From: an uncultured Ruminiclostridium sp.
Lineage (GTDB): Bacteria; Bacillota; Clostridia; Oscillospirales; Ruminococcaceae
DNA: 41,768 bases
Direction: 5' to 3'
NCBI GenBank assembly: GCA_910585505.1
Contig: CAJUFF010000004.1
Coordinates: 1-41,768, forward strand
Part shown: positions 15,874 through 24,159 of the stretch, in pieces
How the letters are laid out: each line of letters opens with the position of its first letter
Position numbering within the stretch: the stretch's first letter is position 1
The notes under the pieces: generated by a model
Database searches by the model: none
What the model was told of the DNA's origin: nothing
What the model saw: the letters and a program-made list of their open reading frames with translations, nothing else
Program-made: the position numbers and the translations under genes

Positions 15874-16749
15874 TCACTCTTCCGCCAATTTTTTAATCTC
15901 ATCCGGTGTAAAATAATACCTGTTACCACAAAACTGACAGCAAACCTCCGTTTTTTCCCCGTTTTCTTCCGCCAGTCCCAGCAACTCCTTTTTCCCTAAG
16001 CTTATAAGCATTTTCTCCGTTCTCTCGCGGCTGCACCTGCATTTATATCCGCATTCCCAACTGTCCAATATCTCTCCGTCAAGTCCTTCAAGCCCCATGA
16101 GCGCTATTTCTTCCGCACTTTTTCCTTCGGTCAGCAGCTCGGTAACGCTCTGCATGCCCTTGATATTGTTTTCGATAAAGTCAATTGCAGCCTCGTTTAC
16201 GGGGGGAACCAACTGGATAATATATCCTCCCGCCGCTTTAACGCTGTGGTCTCTGTCCACCAATACCCCAAGAGCACAGACAGTGGGAATCTGTTCGCTT
16301 ATTGCATAATAAGAGGTAATATCCTCCGCTATCTCACCGGAAACAATGGGCGACTGAGTTACATGTGGCTCCTTAAGCCCCAGATCCCGTATCACCGCCA
16401 GAAAACCGTCTTTTCCCACGAATCCGCTCACGTCAAGCTTTCCGTTGGGTTTTAGCGGCAAATCCGCATGCGGATGGTCGCAGCAGCAGCGTACGTTTCC
16501 CATATAGTCGGAAACGCAAACTATGCTCCCGCCCGGTCCTCCGCCCTTAAGTCTCAGGGTCAGAGCATCCTCCTTTTCCTTCATAAGCGCGCCTATAAGG
16601 GCTCCGGCTGCCGACAGTCTGCCCATGGCGGCAGTGGCAACGGGAGAAGGACGGTGTATTTTAACTATTTCGTTGCATATGTCCTTTGCGTCCACCGCGC
16701 TGCAAAGTACGCTTCCGTCGGCGGACAGTGCCCTAACCAGTTTTCCCAT
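15874..16749 (-). CDS. hslO: Hsp33 redox-regulated chaperone
   Basis: Hsp33 is a cytoplasmic holdase that is switched on by oxidative unfolding. The 291-residue product has the N-terminal substrate-binding domain, including LRLKGGGPGGSIVC and a central EEDITSYY-like segment (EIAEDITSYYAISEQ). The C-terminal zinc switch has CRCSRER (around 239-245) and CQFCGNRYYF about 30 residues later, giving the CxC and CxxC cysteine pairs. Two extra cysteines are present, one before each pair (CGYKCRC and CCQFC). The gene is the last of a minus-strand operon after the yerC-like and methyltransferase genes. CGAGGTG provides the ribosome site. Confidence 0.96.
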   Translation of the reverse strand: MGKLVRALSADGSVLCSAVDAKDICNEIVKIHRPSPVATAAMGRLSAAGALIGALMKEKEDALTLRLKGGGPGGSIVCVSDYMGNVRCCCDHPHADLPLKPNGKLDVSGFVGKDGFLAVIRDLGLKEPHVTQSPIVSGEIAEDITSYYAISEQIPTVCALGVLVDRDHSVKAAGGYIIQLVPPVNEAAIDFIENNIKGMQSVTELLTEGKSAEEIALMGLEGLDGEILDSWECGYKCRCSRERTEKMLISLGKKELLGLAEENGEKTEVCCQFCGNRYYFTPDEIKKLAEE

Positions 16750-16779
16750 ATTTAAACACCTCGTAATTTCTTCTCTTTT

Positions 16780-17532
16780 CTACGCTTTTTTCCTTGCCGC
16801 AAAAATATATTTTTCCGCCGCCGGAGCCTCCGACAGCTTAACGCCCGTGGGGTATTCGCTAATCTCGCATACCTCAAATCCGCATTCTTCAAGCATTTTT
16901 ACCGTATCCTCCGCGGAAATCGCTATTTCGCTCAGCGAATCGCTGAAACGAGTGTACGACCCGTCTTTGTTTTCACAAAAAAAATCCAGGTACATATCCA
17001 CCCTGTACAAAGGATCCTTTTCGTCAAGTTCGTTCTGCCAGCCGCAGTACAGCCCTTCATAATCAAAGGTAAAGGCGTTGTTTTCCAGAACTCTTGTATG
17101 CTTGTAAATCGTATTCATATCCGCTGCAAATACGCCGCCGGGCTTAAGAGCGGCAAAAATGCCCTTGAAGGTCTCAAAAATCTCTTCTCTGCTTTCCAGA
17201 TGATTAAGACTGTCCAAAGCGCATACCACACAGTCAAATTCTTTATTAAACGACAGTTGTGTCATATCATTGCAGAGCCACCGTATATCGGGCTCCTTCC
17301 TTGCGGCGGCGGTGAGCATGTCAGGAGACAAATCGCATCCCGTTACATTGTATCCTTTATTTTTCAGCGGAAGGCTTAAATTTCCGCTGCCGCATGCCAG
17401 ATCAAGAAGCTCGCTCTGTGCGCATCTGTAGCCGTATCGTTTAAGCATGTTTGAGTAATAAGTAGCCAGACCTTCATAGTCCACATTTTCGGTAAGCCTG
17501 TCGTAAAACAACGAAAAATCCTCATAGCTCAT
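16780..17532 (-). CDS. Class I SAM-dependent methyltransferase
   Basis: This 250-residue enzyme carries the methyltransferase fold. Motif I is LLDLACGSGNLSLPL, motif II VTGCDLSPDML, and DCVVCALDSLNHL is a typical motif IV region. LKPGGVFAADMNT follows as motif V. The relatives I recognise are small-molecule or uncharacterised methyltransferases of the YqeM/Cys-rich clostridial type, so the acceptor cannot be told. The ATG overlaps the upstream stop codon (ATGA at 17529-17532), showing translational coupling to the yerC-like gene. The C-terminal part is not needed for the fold and includes a segment (CGWQNELDEKDPLYRV) common in this subgroup. Confidence 0.9.
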   Translation of the reverse strand: MSYEDFSLFYDRLTENVDYEGLATYYSNMLKRYGYRCAQSELLDLACGSGNLSLPLKNKGYNVTGCDLSPDMLTAAARKEPDIRWLCNDMTQLSFNKEFDCVVCALDSLNHLESREEIFETFKGIFAALKPGGVFAADMNTIYKHTRVLENNAFTFDYEGLYCGWQNELDEKDPLYRVDMYLDFFCENKDGSYTRFSDSLSEIAISAEDTVKMLEECGFEVCEISEYPTGVKLSEAPAAEKYIFAARKKA

Positions 17533-17846
17533 TCTTCGGAAACCTTATCTTCGTTTTTTTCCATACGGTCAAAGGCAAGGGTATACCCGCCGTTTCCGTA
17601 GTTAAGCGTGCGGTTGACGCGGCTGATCGTGGCTGTGGAAGCGCCGGTATCCTTAACAATGTCGTTGTAAATTTTCCTTTCGGTGAGAAGCTTTGCAACC
17701 CTTAAGCGCTGAGCAATGGAAATCAGCTCCTGCATAGTGCACAGATCCTCAAAAAAGCTGTAACATTCCTCCGCCGTTTCAAGCGTTAAAACGGCGTTAA
17801 ATAAAAATTCAAAATCTTTTGATTTGTTCTTGTCGTTTATGTTCAT
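17529..17846 (-). CDS. YerC/YecD family TrpR-like regulator
   Basis: This 105-residue protein matches the YerC/YecD group of TrpR-like DNA-binding proteins. It shows FFEDLCTMQELISIAQRLRVAKLLTERKIYNDIVKDTGASTATISRVNRTL, where the second half is the helix-turn-helix. The family's members have no firmly known ligand. AGGAAAAAAGGG lies upstream of the ATG. A promoter stands about 60 bp upstream, and the gene leads an operon with the methyltransferase and hslO. It is divergent from birA, with the BirA operator lying between the two promoters. Confidence 0.9.
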   Translation of the reverse strand: MNINDKNKSKDFEFLFNAVLTLETAEECYSFFEDLCTMQELISIAQRLRVAKLLTERKIYNDIVKDTGASTATISRVNRTLNYGNGGYTLAFDRMEKNEDKVSEE

Positions 17847-17901
17847 TCCCTTTTTTCCTTTCTTTTAATACATAGGCTGACCGCAAAGTTTTTCAATATG
17901 T

Positions 17902-17930
17902 ATTTTATCAAAATAAAGTGCAAAAGTCAA
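17902..17930 (-). promoter_or_regulatory. Sigma-A promoter of the yerC-like operon
   Basis: Minus-strand TTGACT, a 17-bp spacer and TAAAAT, placed 56 bp upstream of the start codon. Confidence 0.75.
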
Positions 17931-17959
17931 TAAAAAAGTAAAATATTTTTCAAAAACTA

Positions 17960-18000
17960 AAAACTTGTCAACCTATTTTAAAAAAGGGTTGACAAGTTTT
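17960..18000. promoter_or_regulatory. BirA operator
   Basis: AAAACTTGTCAACC (17960-17973) and GGTTGACAAGTTTT (17987-18000) are perfect 14-bp inverted arms with a 13-bp spacer. The half-site TTGTCAACC agrees with the known BirA box pattern of the Bacillota (TTGTTAACC type). The right arm contains the -35 hexamer of the birA promoter, so BirA bound to biotinyl-AMP should block its own operon. Confidence 0.9.
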
Positions 18001-18017
18001 GGCATTTATGTTATACT
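17989..18017 (+). promoter_or_regulatory. Sigma-A promoter of birA-bioY
   Basis: TTGACA (17989-17994), a 17-bp spacer and TATACT (18012-18017). The -35 element is inside the right arm of the BirA operator. Confidence 0.9.
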
Positions 18018-18061
18018 ACGTATACTGAATTTTGTTTTGGGCTTAAAAAGGAGAAATTGTT

Positions 18062-19015
18062 ATGGGCGTAAAAGAAGAGCTGCTGAGAATATTCGAGGAA
18101 AGCGGCGGGCTGGGGCTGTCCGGACAAATGCTTGCGGATAAGCTTTGTGTCAGCCGTACCGCCGTATGGAAGGGAATAAGCAGCCTCAACAGTGACGGAT
18201 ATCGAATTGAGGCGGAAAAAGGCAAGGGATACAGACTTCTTGATTCGGGCGACTTTCTTTCGGCCGAGCGAGTCCGCCTTCATTTACCGGAAGATCTTAG
18301 GGAAAATGAAATAACGGTTCTGAAAACGGTGGACAGCACCAATACATTTGCAAAAAAGCAAGCTGCCGACGGAGCAAAAAGCGGTACGGTTATAATATCA
18401 GAAGAACAGACAGGCGGAAGGGGAAGGCGCGGAAACAGCTTTTATTCTCCTTCGGGAACAGGCCTGTATATGAGCGTAATACTTCGTGAAGCGCCTGCTT
18501 ATTGCGACACGGATCTTATAACCATATGCGCGGGCTGCGGAGTATGTATGGCTATTGAAGAGCTTACCGAAAAAAAGCCTCTTATAAAATGGGTCAACGA
18601 CGTATATCTTGACGGGAAAAAGATATGCGGAATCCTGTCTGAGGCCACTTTTGACTATGAAGCCAAAACAATAGACAGCATAGTGGTAGGCATCGGAATA
18701 AACATTACCACGGCAGGATTTCCTGACGAACTGGATAAAAAAGCCGGAGTCATAGGTGTTCCCATAGAAAGGGCAATGCTTGCCGCCAAGGTAACGGAGT
18801 GCTTTTTTAAATGTTTAAAAAGAACAAGAGAGGAAAATATAAACGATTACAAGTCCCTTTCCCTCGTACTCGGACGCGAGGTGGAATTTATGAAGGAAGG
18901 CCTTTTGCATAAAGCCAAGGCGATTGATATAGATATGGAAGGGCAGTTGATTGTGGAATCAACAGACGGAGTTATGAAGCTGAATTCCGGTGAGATATCG
19001 GTAAAGCTTCAGTAA
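18062..19015 (+). CDS. birA: BirA biotin-protein ligase and biotin repressor
   Basis: This 317-residue bifunctional protein joins biotin to carboxylase carrier proteins and represses biotin genes. Residues 1-60 form a winged helix (GLSGQMLADKLCVSRTAVWKGI...GYRLL). The catalytic part shows GGRGRRGNS for biotinyl-AMP binding (118-126) and KWVNDVYLDGKKICGIL (about 176-192). A small SH3-like C-terminal domain ends the protein. AAAGGAG precedes the ATG. The operator/promoter overlap upstream indicates autoregulation. bioY follows by 56 bp with no terminator, so birA and the biotin uptake gene form one transcript. Confidence 0.97.
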   Translation: MGVKEELLRIFEESGGLGLSGQMLADKLCVSRTAVWKGISSLNSDGYRIEAEKGKGYRLLDSGDFLSAERVRLHLPEDLRENEITVLKTVDSTNTFAKKQAADGAKSGTVIISEEQTGGRGRRGNSFYSPSGTGLYMSVILREAPAYCDTDLITICAGCGVCMAIEELTEKKPLIKWVNDVYLDGKKICGILSEATFDYEAKTIDSIVVGIGINITTAGFPDELDKKAGVIGVPIERAMLAAKVTECFFKCLKRTREENINDYKSLSLVLGREVEFMKEGLLHKAKAIDIDMEGQLIVESTDGVMKLNSGEISVKLQ

Positions 19016-19071
19016 ACGGAATAATTCTTGATAACAACAATAACACAATAATAAAAGAAAGGTACAGACAA

Positions 19072-19620
19072 ATGAAAGAAAACACTGACAAAAAAATCAA
19101 AACAGCCGATCTGGTAATGATCGCTCTTTTCGCCGCCATAACGGCGGTACTGTCACAAATAGCAATACCCATGCCAACACAGGTTCCCGTGACCCTTCAG
19201 ACGTTTGCGGTAGCTTTGTGCGGCTACTGTCTGGGCGCAAAAAAAGGGACTGCCGCTATTTTAATTTACATATTGTTGGGCGCGGTGGGAATACCCGTTT
19301 TTACCGGATTCAAAGGCGGAATTACCTGTATTGCCTCATTTACGGGCGGTTTTATTTACGGTTTTTTGCCTTTTGCTTTTATAAGCGGCATACCGCTAAA
19401 CAGCAAGGCGGCGAGGATACTTTTGGGAATGGCGGGGCTTATGGTACTGCACTTTTTCGGAGTTCTTCATTATTCCATGCTTACTTCCAACGGCTTTACG
19501 GAATCATTTTTGCTGGTTTCCGCGCCATATCTTGTTAAAGACGCAATAAGCGTCGTGTTGGCTTATTTTGTGTCGATAGCGGTGAACAAAGCGACGGATA
19601 AAGCTCTTGGAAGACTTTGA
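19072..19620 (+). CDS. bioY: BioY biotin uptake protein (ECF S component)
   Basis: BioY is the substrate-binding membrane subunit of energy-coupling-factor biotin transporters. The 182-residue product has about six membrane helices and the family segments AAITAVLSQIAIPMPTQVPVTLQTFAVALCG and GTAAILIYILLGAVGIPVF. GGKGG-like GFKGGI is followed by FTGGFIYGFLPFAF. The shared ATPase and T subunits (ecfA, ecfT) are not in the window. It follows birA and should be repressed by BirA when biotin is plentiful. AAAGAAAGG gives the ribosome site. Confidence 0.96.
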   Translation: MKENTDKKIKTADLVMIALFAAITAVLSQIAIPMPTQVPVTLQTFAVALCGYCLGAKKGTAAILIYILLGAVGIPVFTGFKGGITCIASFTGGFIYGFLPFAFISGIPLNSKAARILLGMAGLMVLHFFGVLHYSMLTSNGFTESFLLVSAPYLVKDAISVVLAYFVSIAVNKATDKALGRL

Positions 19621-19696
19621 CAGTTACAGGCTGTGAATAAGGTTCGATGATTTGCGCTTCTGATTGTTTGGGGTGGTTTGGTTCTTGCTTGGCTGT

Positions 19697-19868
19697 ATAT
19701 AGCAATCCAAGAAAATACCGCAACATATACCGGAAATTCAAATCACGAATAGCTGCGTTGTTCTCTTCACCGGGTTTATTGCGCAAGCTGGCCGCTTTTG
19801 TCGTTCGCCTTGCTATACGCGGTTTGCTCTTGCCGCTATACGTCGCGTTATTTTCTTGGACTGATATA
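19697..19868. repeat. E4 MITE-like element
   Basis: TATAGCAATCCAAGAAAATA at the left end and the complement of TATATCAGTCCAAGAAAATA at the right end form terminal inverted repeats. The similarity continues a further 10 bp inward (CCGCAACATATA against ACGCGACGTATA). About 170 bp of non-coding DNA lies within the ends. A second copy of the right terminus (TTTTCTTGGATTAATATAGG, about 19877-19896) follows directly. Its outer tip is shared with the E2 family. Confidence 0.7.
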
Positions 19869-19897
19869 GATTACACTTTTCTTGGATTAATATAGGA

Positions 19898-19940
19898 TTA
19901 AGGCAACACCGCACAATAATTTTGTGCAGTGTTGCCTTAA
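19898..19940. repeat. Solo E1 terminal hairpin
   Basis: TTAAGGCAACACCGCACAA (19898-19916) and TTGTGCAGTGTTGCCTTAA (19922-19940) pair with one mismatch across a 5-nt loop. These are the two E1 ends with the inside missing, so it looks like an internally deleted E1. The rest of the 400-bp gap between bioY and 20025 holds E4 and no gene. Confidence 0.8.
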
Positions 19941-20024
19941 ATATGCTTTTGTTTTGGGTATTTTTTTAGGTACCGCTTATGACAGGGAATACTCAACTGA
20001 GTAAAAGTGATAGCCATATTACTT

Positions 20025-20897
20025 TTATTTGTATTTCCCGCAGCCCTTGCACGATAAATCATTGTTTTTATTGAGCAGTCCGCAAGACGTACAGGTCCAG
20101 CCCGTTTTTACAAAATTTACCCCACATATTTTACAAAACAGATCTTTTGGAGTATTTTCGGCTCCGCATTGTTTACATATCCAGTTTCCGGCGGGAAGCG
20201 AAGATTGGTACAGTGATTTGGCTTCGCAGTCTGCAGCTTTGATAAAGTTCCAAACGTACAGTATTTCCATTAAAACTATCAAGGAAAATAAAATATAAAA
20301 TCCAAATGACAAGCTTATATCTTCACGAAATCCCATACCTAGCCAAAAAATAAAAACTGTTGCTATAACTGCGACCATATCTATTGCTGAATTTACAATA
20401 ACCATTCTTTTATTTTTTCTGAAATCTCTTTTTTTACATCTTAAATAAAGCTCCATACCTTTTGCAAAATTTGTGCCTATTACTTCAAAAATTACAAGCA
20501 AATAAAATATCGGCAAAATATCATACATTTCCCGCAATCTCTCCGTAATAAGTTCCTTATTCAAAAAAGAACCTTCGTTGATTGTAACTAAATCAGCAAT
20601 AATTCCTAATTTTGTAGACATCAAAATTAACATTGAAATTATCCCCATCAATGCGCCTGCCACAAATAAGCATATTACCGTCATTTTTATAGTATGTTCA
20701 CGTTCGTTTGTTCCCAAAAAGGTATTTTTGAACTTATTACCGAAAAAACTGACTGACTTTGAAGACGGTATATGAATAGGAACAACCGGAGTTTCCCGAA
20801 CATATTGCCGTGTTATATTTCCGTCGATTTGTTTTCCGCATTTATTGCAAAATAACGCCTCATCTTTTACTTGATTTCCGCAATTCTGGCAAAACAT
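20025..20897 (-). CDS. Membrane protein with zinc ribbons at both ends
   Basis: I recognise domains but no named function in this 290-residue protein. Residues 2-22 form a zinc ribbon (CQNCG...CNKCG). About four membrane helices follow between roughly 75 and 225. The C-terminal part has two RanBP2-like zinc modules, WICKQCGAENTPKDLFCKICG and WTCTSCGLLNKNNDLSCKGCG. Zinc modules at both ends of a membrane core suggest a scaffold or protein-interaction role on the cytoplasmic side, which is inference. GGAGGG precedes the ATG. The gene lies 12 bp after another zinc-ribbon membrane protein gene on the same strand and should share its promoter. Confidence 0.85.
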   Translation of the reverse strand: MFCQNCGNQVKDEALFCNKCGKQIDGNITRQYVRETPVVPIHIPSSKSVSFFGNKFKNTFLGTNEREHTIKMTVICLFVAGALMGIISMLILMSTKLGIIADLVTINEGSFLNKELITERLREMYDILPIFYLLVIFEVIGTNFAKGMELYLRCKKRDFRKNKRMVIVNSAIDMVAVIATVFIFWLGMGFREDISLSFGFYILFSLIVLMEILYVWNFIKAADCEAKSLYQSSLPAGNWICKQCGAENTPKDLFCKICGVNFVKTGWTCTSCGLLNKNNDLSCKGCGKYK

Positions 20898-20909
20898 AAC
20901 ATATCCCTC

Positions 20910-21419
20910 CTATTTTATTCTAACAAAAGTCCCTTTAGATCGCGGACCTTCAATCCAAAGGCCATCTGCTGTAATCTTAGCTCTGTAAAGTGAGTTTTCC
21001 GGCAGTTCCCAATTATCACCTTTAACTCTTATTATATATTCACCGTCAACATATTCGTAATTTCCGTCAAAAAATTCATAATCGTATTTCCAAATACAAA
21101 TGCCGTTTGACTTAAATTCTACCACCTCGTAATATCTATTTCCGTCTGAATATTCTCTTCCATCATAAACCGTCATTGCAGGTCTGCCATATACTCTTCC
21201 GGCAAGACTCTTATCGGATTGTGACGATACTGCCACTAATATAATCAAAAGAAATATTATTACAGCCGCCGCTATGATAATTACCGACTTGTATTTTTTC
21301 ACAGTCTCCGATATCAAAGCTTTAGGATTGTTATTTTGTGCATGATTGATTTTTGCACCGCATTTGTCGCAGAAAAGTGAATTAACTTCAAATTTGCTTC
21401 CACATTTAGAACAGAACAT
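20910..21419 (-). CDS. Zinc-ribbon membrane-anchored protein
   Basis: This 169-residue protein begins with a zinc ribbon (CSKCGSKFEVNSLFCDKCG, residues 3-21). One membrane helix follows (about 48-70), then an exported C-terminal domain rich in Tyr, Asp and Gly from about residue 80. The tail alternates short beta-like strands and looks like a small beta-sandwich or META-like fold, but no family can be named. The start at 21419 follows AGGAGG. The longer in-frame start at 21449 lacks a ribosome site. It is divergent from an XRE regulator gene, which may control it. Confidence 0.82.
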   Translation of the reverse strand: MFCSKCGSKFEVNSLFCDKCGAKINHAQNNNPKALISETVKKYKSVIIIAAAVIIFLLIILVAVSSQSDKSLAGRVYGRPAMTVYDGREYSDGNRYYEVVEFKSNGICIWKYDYEFFDGNYEYVDGEYIIRVKGDNWELPENSLYRAKITADGLWIEGPRSKGTFVRIK

Positions 21420-21462
21420 TTTTTCCTCCTGGCACCAAATTAATATCATTGGTTTTTACAAT

Positions 21463-21491
21463 ATAATAACATAATAAATTGGATTTGTCAA
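21463..21491 (-). promoter_or_regulatory. Sigma-A promoter of the zinc-ribbon pair
   Basis: Minus-strand TTGACA, a 17-bp spacer and TATTAT. It lies in the 123-bp divergent region shared with the XRE gene, so an XRE operator here would act on both directions. Confidence 0.8.
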
Positions 21492-21542
21492 GAGAAACTA
21501 ATGGAATATGTTATTATTTTTAAAAAGGAGGAAATGAATAAT

Positions 21543-21878
21543 ATGGCTTATTACAGAAGAATTCGGGAATTGCGAGAAGATAACGATAAAACGCAGCGTG
21601 AAATAGCGGAATATCTTGGAACACCGTATCAATATTATGCCGTTTACGAAAAAGGCGGAAGTGAGATATCATTTGAACGTGCTATTGCCCTTGCGGATTA
21701 TTATAATGTAAGTCTTGACTACTTGGCGGAGAGAACAAACAGTAAAAGAGGGATGTCATTCGGCGAACTTAATCGGGAAGAACAAATGCTTATCGAATTG
21801 ATATCAGAACTTTCTGGCAAGGAAAAGAAAAGTATATCGGGTTTATTGAAGCAAATAATAAAAATTATTGAAGATTAA
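21543..21878 (+). CDS. XRE-family transcriptional regulator
   Basis: This 111-residue protein has a Cro/C1-type helix-turn-helix in its first 65 residues (IRELREDNDKTQREIAEYLGTPYQYYAVYEKGGSEISFERAIALADYYNVSLDYLAERT). A short helical tail follows. AAGGAGG lies at 21526-21531. The ATG at 21543 has better spacing than the one at 21534, which would be only two bases away. It is divergent from the zinc-ribbon genes and ends just before a terminator shared with metG. A repressor of itself and of the divergent pair is the simplest reading, but this is inferred from position. Confidence 0.9.
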   Translation: MAYYRRIRELREDNDKTQREIAEYLGTPYQYYAVYEKGGSEISFERAIALADYYNVSLDYLAERTNSKRGMSFGELNREEQMLIELISELSGKEKKSISGLLKQIIKIIED

Positions 21879-21900
21879 TCAAAAACGAGATACAACAAGA

Positions 21901-21945
21901 AAGGCTGTTGCAAATGACAAAAAAGTCATATACAACAGCCTTTTA
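21901..21945. terminator. Bidirectional terminator between the XRE gene and metG
   Basis: AAGGCTGTTG (21901-21910) pairs with CAACAGCCTT (21933-21942). An inner stem ATGAC/GTCAT lies inside it. T runs flank both sides on the relevant strands, so it should end both convergent transcripts. Confidence 0.85.
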
Positions 21946-21956
21946 CTATTATCTTA

Positions 21957-23897
21957 TTATCTTACCGTACTTCCGTTAGGCACCTCGTTATCCACCGTAA
22001 GCAGCCTTACGTCATCCCCGCAGTCGCAGGAAAGCACCATTCCTTCGCTTACCTCTCCGCAAAGCTTTGCGGGAGCCAGATTCGCCACAAAGACGATTTT
22101 CTTGCCTACCAGCTCTTCGGGCTTGTACCACTGGGCGATTCCGGATACGATCTGTCTTCCGCTTCTGCCGTCGTCCAACTGAAGCTTAAGCAGCTTTTTT
22201 GATTTTGCCACCTTTTCACAGGCCTTTACCTCGGCGGTTCTGAGCTTTACTTCCGCAAATCGGTCGATGCTTATAACGTTAGCCTTATCTAAATCCTCGT
22301 CTTCTTTATATCCATCCTTTTTTGGGGCAATGACCGAGTTAAGATACTCTATCTCCGTTTCCACATCAAGGCGGGGGAATAAAACGTCACCTTTTTTTAC
22401 CGTTACGTTTTCGGACAGTACTCCGAATTTCGACAGGTTTTCGTATTTTACGTCATTTTCTCCCGCGCCTATCTGTTCAAGCGCCTTGGGCATCATAGAA
22501 GGCATAAAGGGGAGAAGCAGGGCGGAGCATATCCTTATGGTATCGAGAAGGTTGTAAAGAACCGAGGCAAGCCTTGCAGTTTTGGCAGGATCCTTGGCCA
22601 ATATCCACGGAGCCGTTTCGTCGATGTACTTGTTGGCTCTCGAAACCACCGTCATAATCTCGGTAAGCGCCGGAGAAAGCTTTGTTTCGTCAATGTATTT
22701 TTCAACCGCGGGAGCAAGACTTTCCGCCATGGCTTTAAGATCGGCGTCAAACTCGCCTTCCTCACGCTCCGAGGGCAAGGTTCCGTCAAAATACTTCACC
22801 GCCATAGCCACGGTTCTGGAAACAAGATTGCCTAAATCGTTGGCAAGGTCGGAGTTAATACGGTTTATCATAATTTCGTTGGAATAGTCGCTGTCGGAAC
22901 CGAATGGCATTTCCCGAAGAATATGATAGCGTATGGCGTCAACCCCGTATCTTTCACCCAAAACAAAAGGATCAACCACGTTTCCTATGGACTTGCTCAT
23001 CTTTATGCCGTTAAAATTGATATAGCCGTGTACCGAAAGCTTTTTGGGCAAAGGCAGGTCGAGAGCCATCAGCATCGCGGGCCAGATAAGAGCGTGGAAT
23101 CTCATTATATCCTTTGCTACCATATGCACGTCGGCGGGCCAAAAATCCTTGAAATCATCGTATTTCCCGTTTTCGTATCCTAAAGCGGTGATGTAGTTGG
23201 AAAGCGCGTCTATCCAGACGTAGGCTATATGCTTTTCGTCAAAAGGCAGCCTTACGCCCCAGCTAAAGCTTGTCCTTGAAACGCAAACGTCCTCAAGACC
23301 GGGTTTGATAAAGTTGTTTACAAGCTCCTTGGCTCTCCATTCGGGCTGAACGTAGTCCGTTTCGGTGAGCAGCTTTTCCAGTCTTTCGCTGAAAGCGGAA
23401 AGCTTGAAAAAATAAGCTTCCTCCGTAGCCTCCTTTACATCACGGTGGCATTCGGGGCATTTTCCTTCCGAGTCAAGCTGAGACTCTGTCCAGAAGCTTT
23501 CGCAGGGAGTGCAGTACTTGCCCTTGTATTCGCTTTTGTACAGGTATCCTTTGTCTAAAAGGGTTTTGTATATTTTCTTAACCGATTCCTCATGATAGTC
23601 GTCGGTGGTTCTGATAAAGCGGTCATAGTCCACGTTGACGTATTTCCAGAGCCTCCGGAACTTTTCCGCGATTTCGTCCACATATTGCTTCGGTGTAACA
23701 TTCGCTTCCTTTGCCTTCTGCTCTATTTTCTGACCGTGCTCGTCGGTACCTGTCAGGAACATAACATCGCAGCCCTGCATTCTCTTGAATCGGGCGATTG
23801 CATCACAGGCTACGGTAGTGTAAAGATGTCCGATATGAGGCGAGGCGCTGGGGTAATAAATTGGTGTGGTTATATAAAATTTCTTTTTATCGTTCAT
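21957..23897 (-). CDS. metG: Methionyl-tRNA synthetase
   Basis: This 646-residue cytoplasmic enzyme charges tRNA-Met. The Rossmann core has the HIGH motif at residues 21-24 and KMSKS in GIKMSKSIGN near residue 300. A zinc knuckle is visible as CTPCESFW and CPECHRD around 125-150. The C-terminal extension (about 540-646) is the tRNA-binding OB-fold of the Arc1p/EMAP kind (FAEVKLRTAEVKACEKV...IVSGIAQWY), common in dimeric bacterial MetRS. AGAGGA precedes the ATG, and the promoter lies about 155 bp upstream. The leader shows no T-box consensus. Confidence 0.98.
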   Translation of the reverse strand: MNDKKKFYITTPIYYPSASPHIGHLYTTVACDAIARFKRMQGCDVMFLTGTDEHGQKIEQKAKEANVTPKQYVDEIAEKFRRLWKYVNVDYDRFIRTTDDYHEESVKKIYKTLLDKGYLYKSEYKGKYCTPCESFWTESQLDSEGKCPECHRDVKEATEEAYFFKLSAFSERLEKLLTETDYVQPEWRAKELVNNFIKPGLEDVCVSRTSFSWGVRLPFDEKHIAYVWIDALSNYITALGYENGKYDDFKDFWPADVHMVAKDIMRFHALIWPAMLMALDLPLPKKLSVHGYINFNGIKMSKSIGNVVDPFVLGERYGVDAIRYHILREMPFGSDSDYSNEIMINRINSDLANDLGNLVSRTVAMAVKYFDGTLPSEREEGEFDADLKAMAESLAPAVEKYIDETKLSPALTEIMTVVSRANKYIDETAPWILAKDPAKTARLASVLYNLLDTIRICSALLLPFMPSMMPKALEQIGAGENDVKYENLSKFGVLSENVTVKKGDVLFPRLDVETEIEYLNSVIAPKKDGYKEDEDLDKANVISIDRFAEVKLRTAEVKACEKVAKSKKLLKLQLDDGRSGRQIVSGIAQWYKPEELVGKKIVFVANLAPAKLCGEVSEGMVLSCDCGDDVRLLTVDNEVPNGSTVR

Positions 23898-24051
23898 TGT
23901 GTTATTCCTCTTTTTTATTTTTTCAAAATGTCAGATTATAAACTGCGCTTTAAAGTACACATTCGTTCTCTTAACGTAAGGCGGACGCATAATATTTTTC
24001 TGCCGTTCAAAAACCATCGCCCCTTTCTCGGTTTTTCACTTGATTCATAGT

Positions 24052-24080
24052 ATTATAGCACTTTTTTTATGTTTTGGCAA
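24052..24080 (-). promoter_or_regulatory. Sigma-A promoter of metG
   Basis: Minus-strand TTGCCA, a 17-bp spacer and TATAAT preceded by TGC (extended -10). The leader of about 145 nt contains no recognisable riboswitch. Confidence 0.75.
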
Positions 24081-24128
24081 TATTACAGAAAAAATAAAGG
24101 ATAAATTTACATTTTTCATAAAAAAGAC

Positions 24129-24157
24129 TTGATTTTTTTGTAGTTTTCTTGTAAAAT
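24129..24157 (+). promoter_or_regulatory. Sigma-A promoter of the CdaR-like gene
   Basis: TTGATT (24129-24134), a 17-bp spacer and TAAAAT (24152-24157), about 350 bp upstream of the start codon. This gives a long leader containing four hairpins. Confidence 0.6.
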
Positions 24158-24159
24158 AG

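Noticed and set aside
23898..24050. A T-box or SAM riboswitch in the metG leader
   Set aside because: The T-box AGGGTGGNACCGCG core is absent and no SAM riboswitch core was seen. A 19-codon frame in the leader has only a weak ribosome site.
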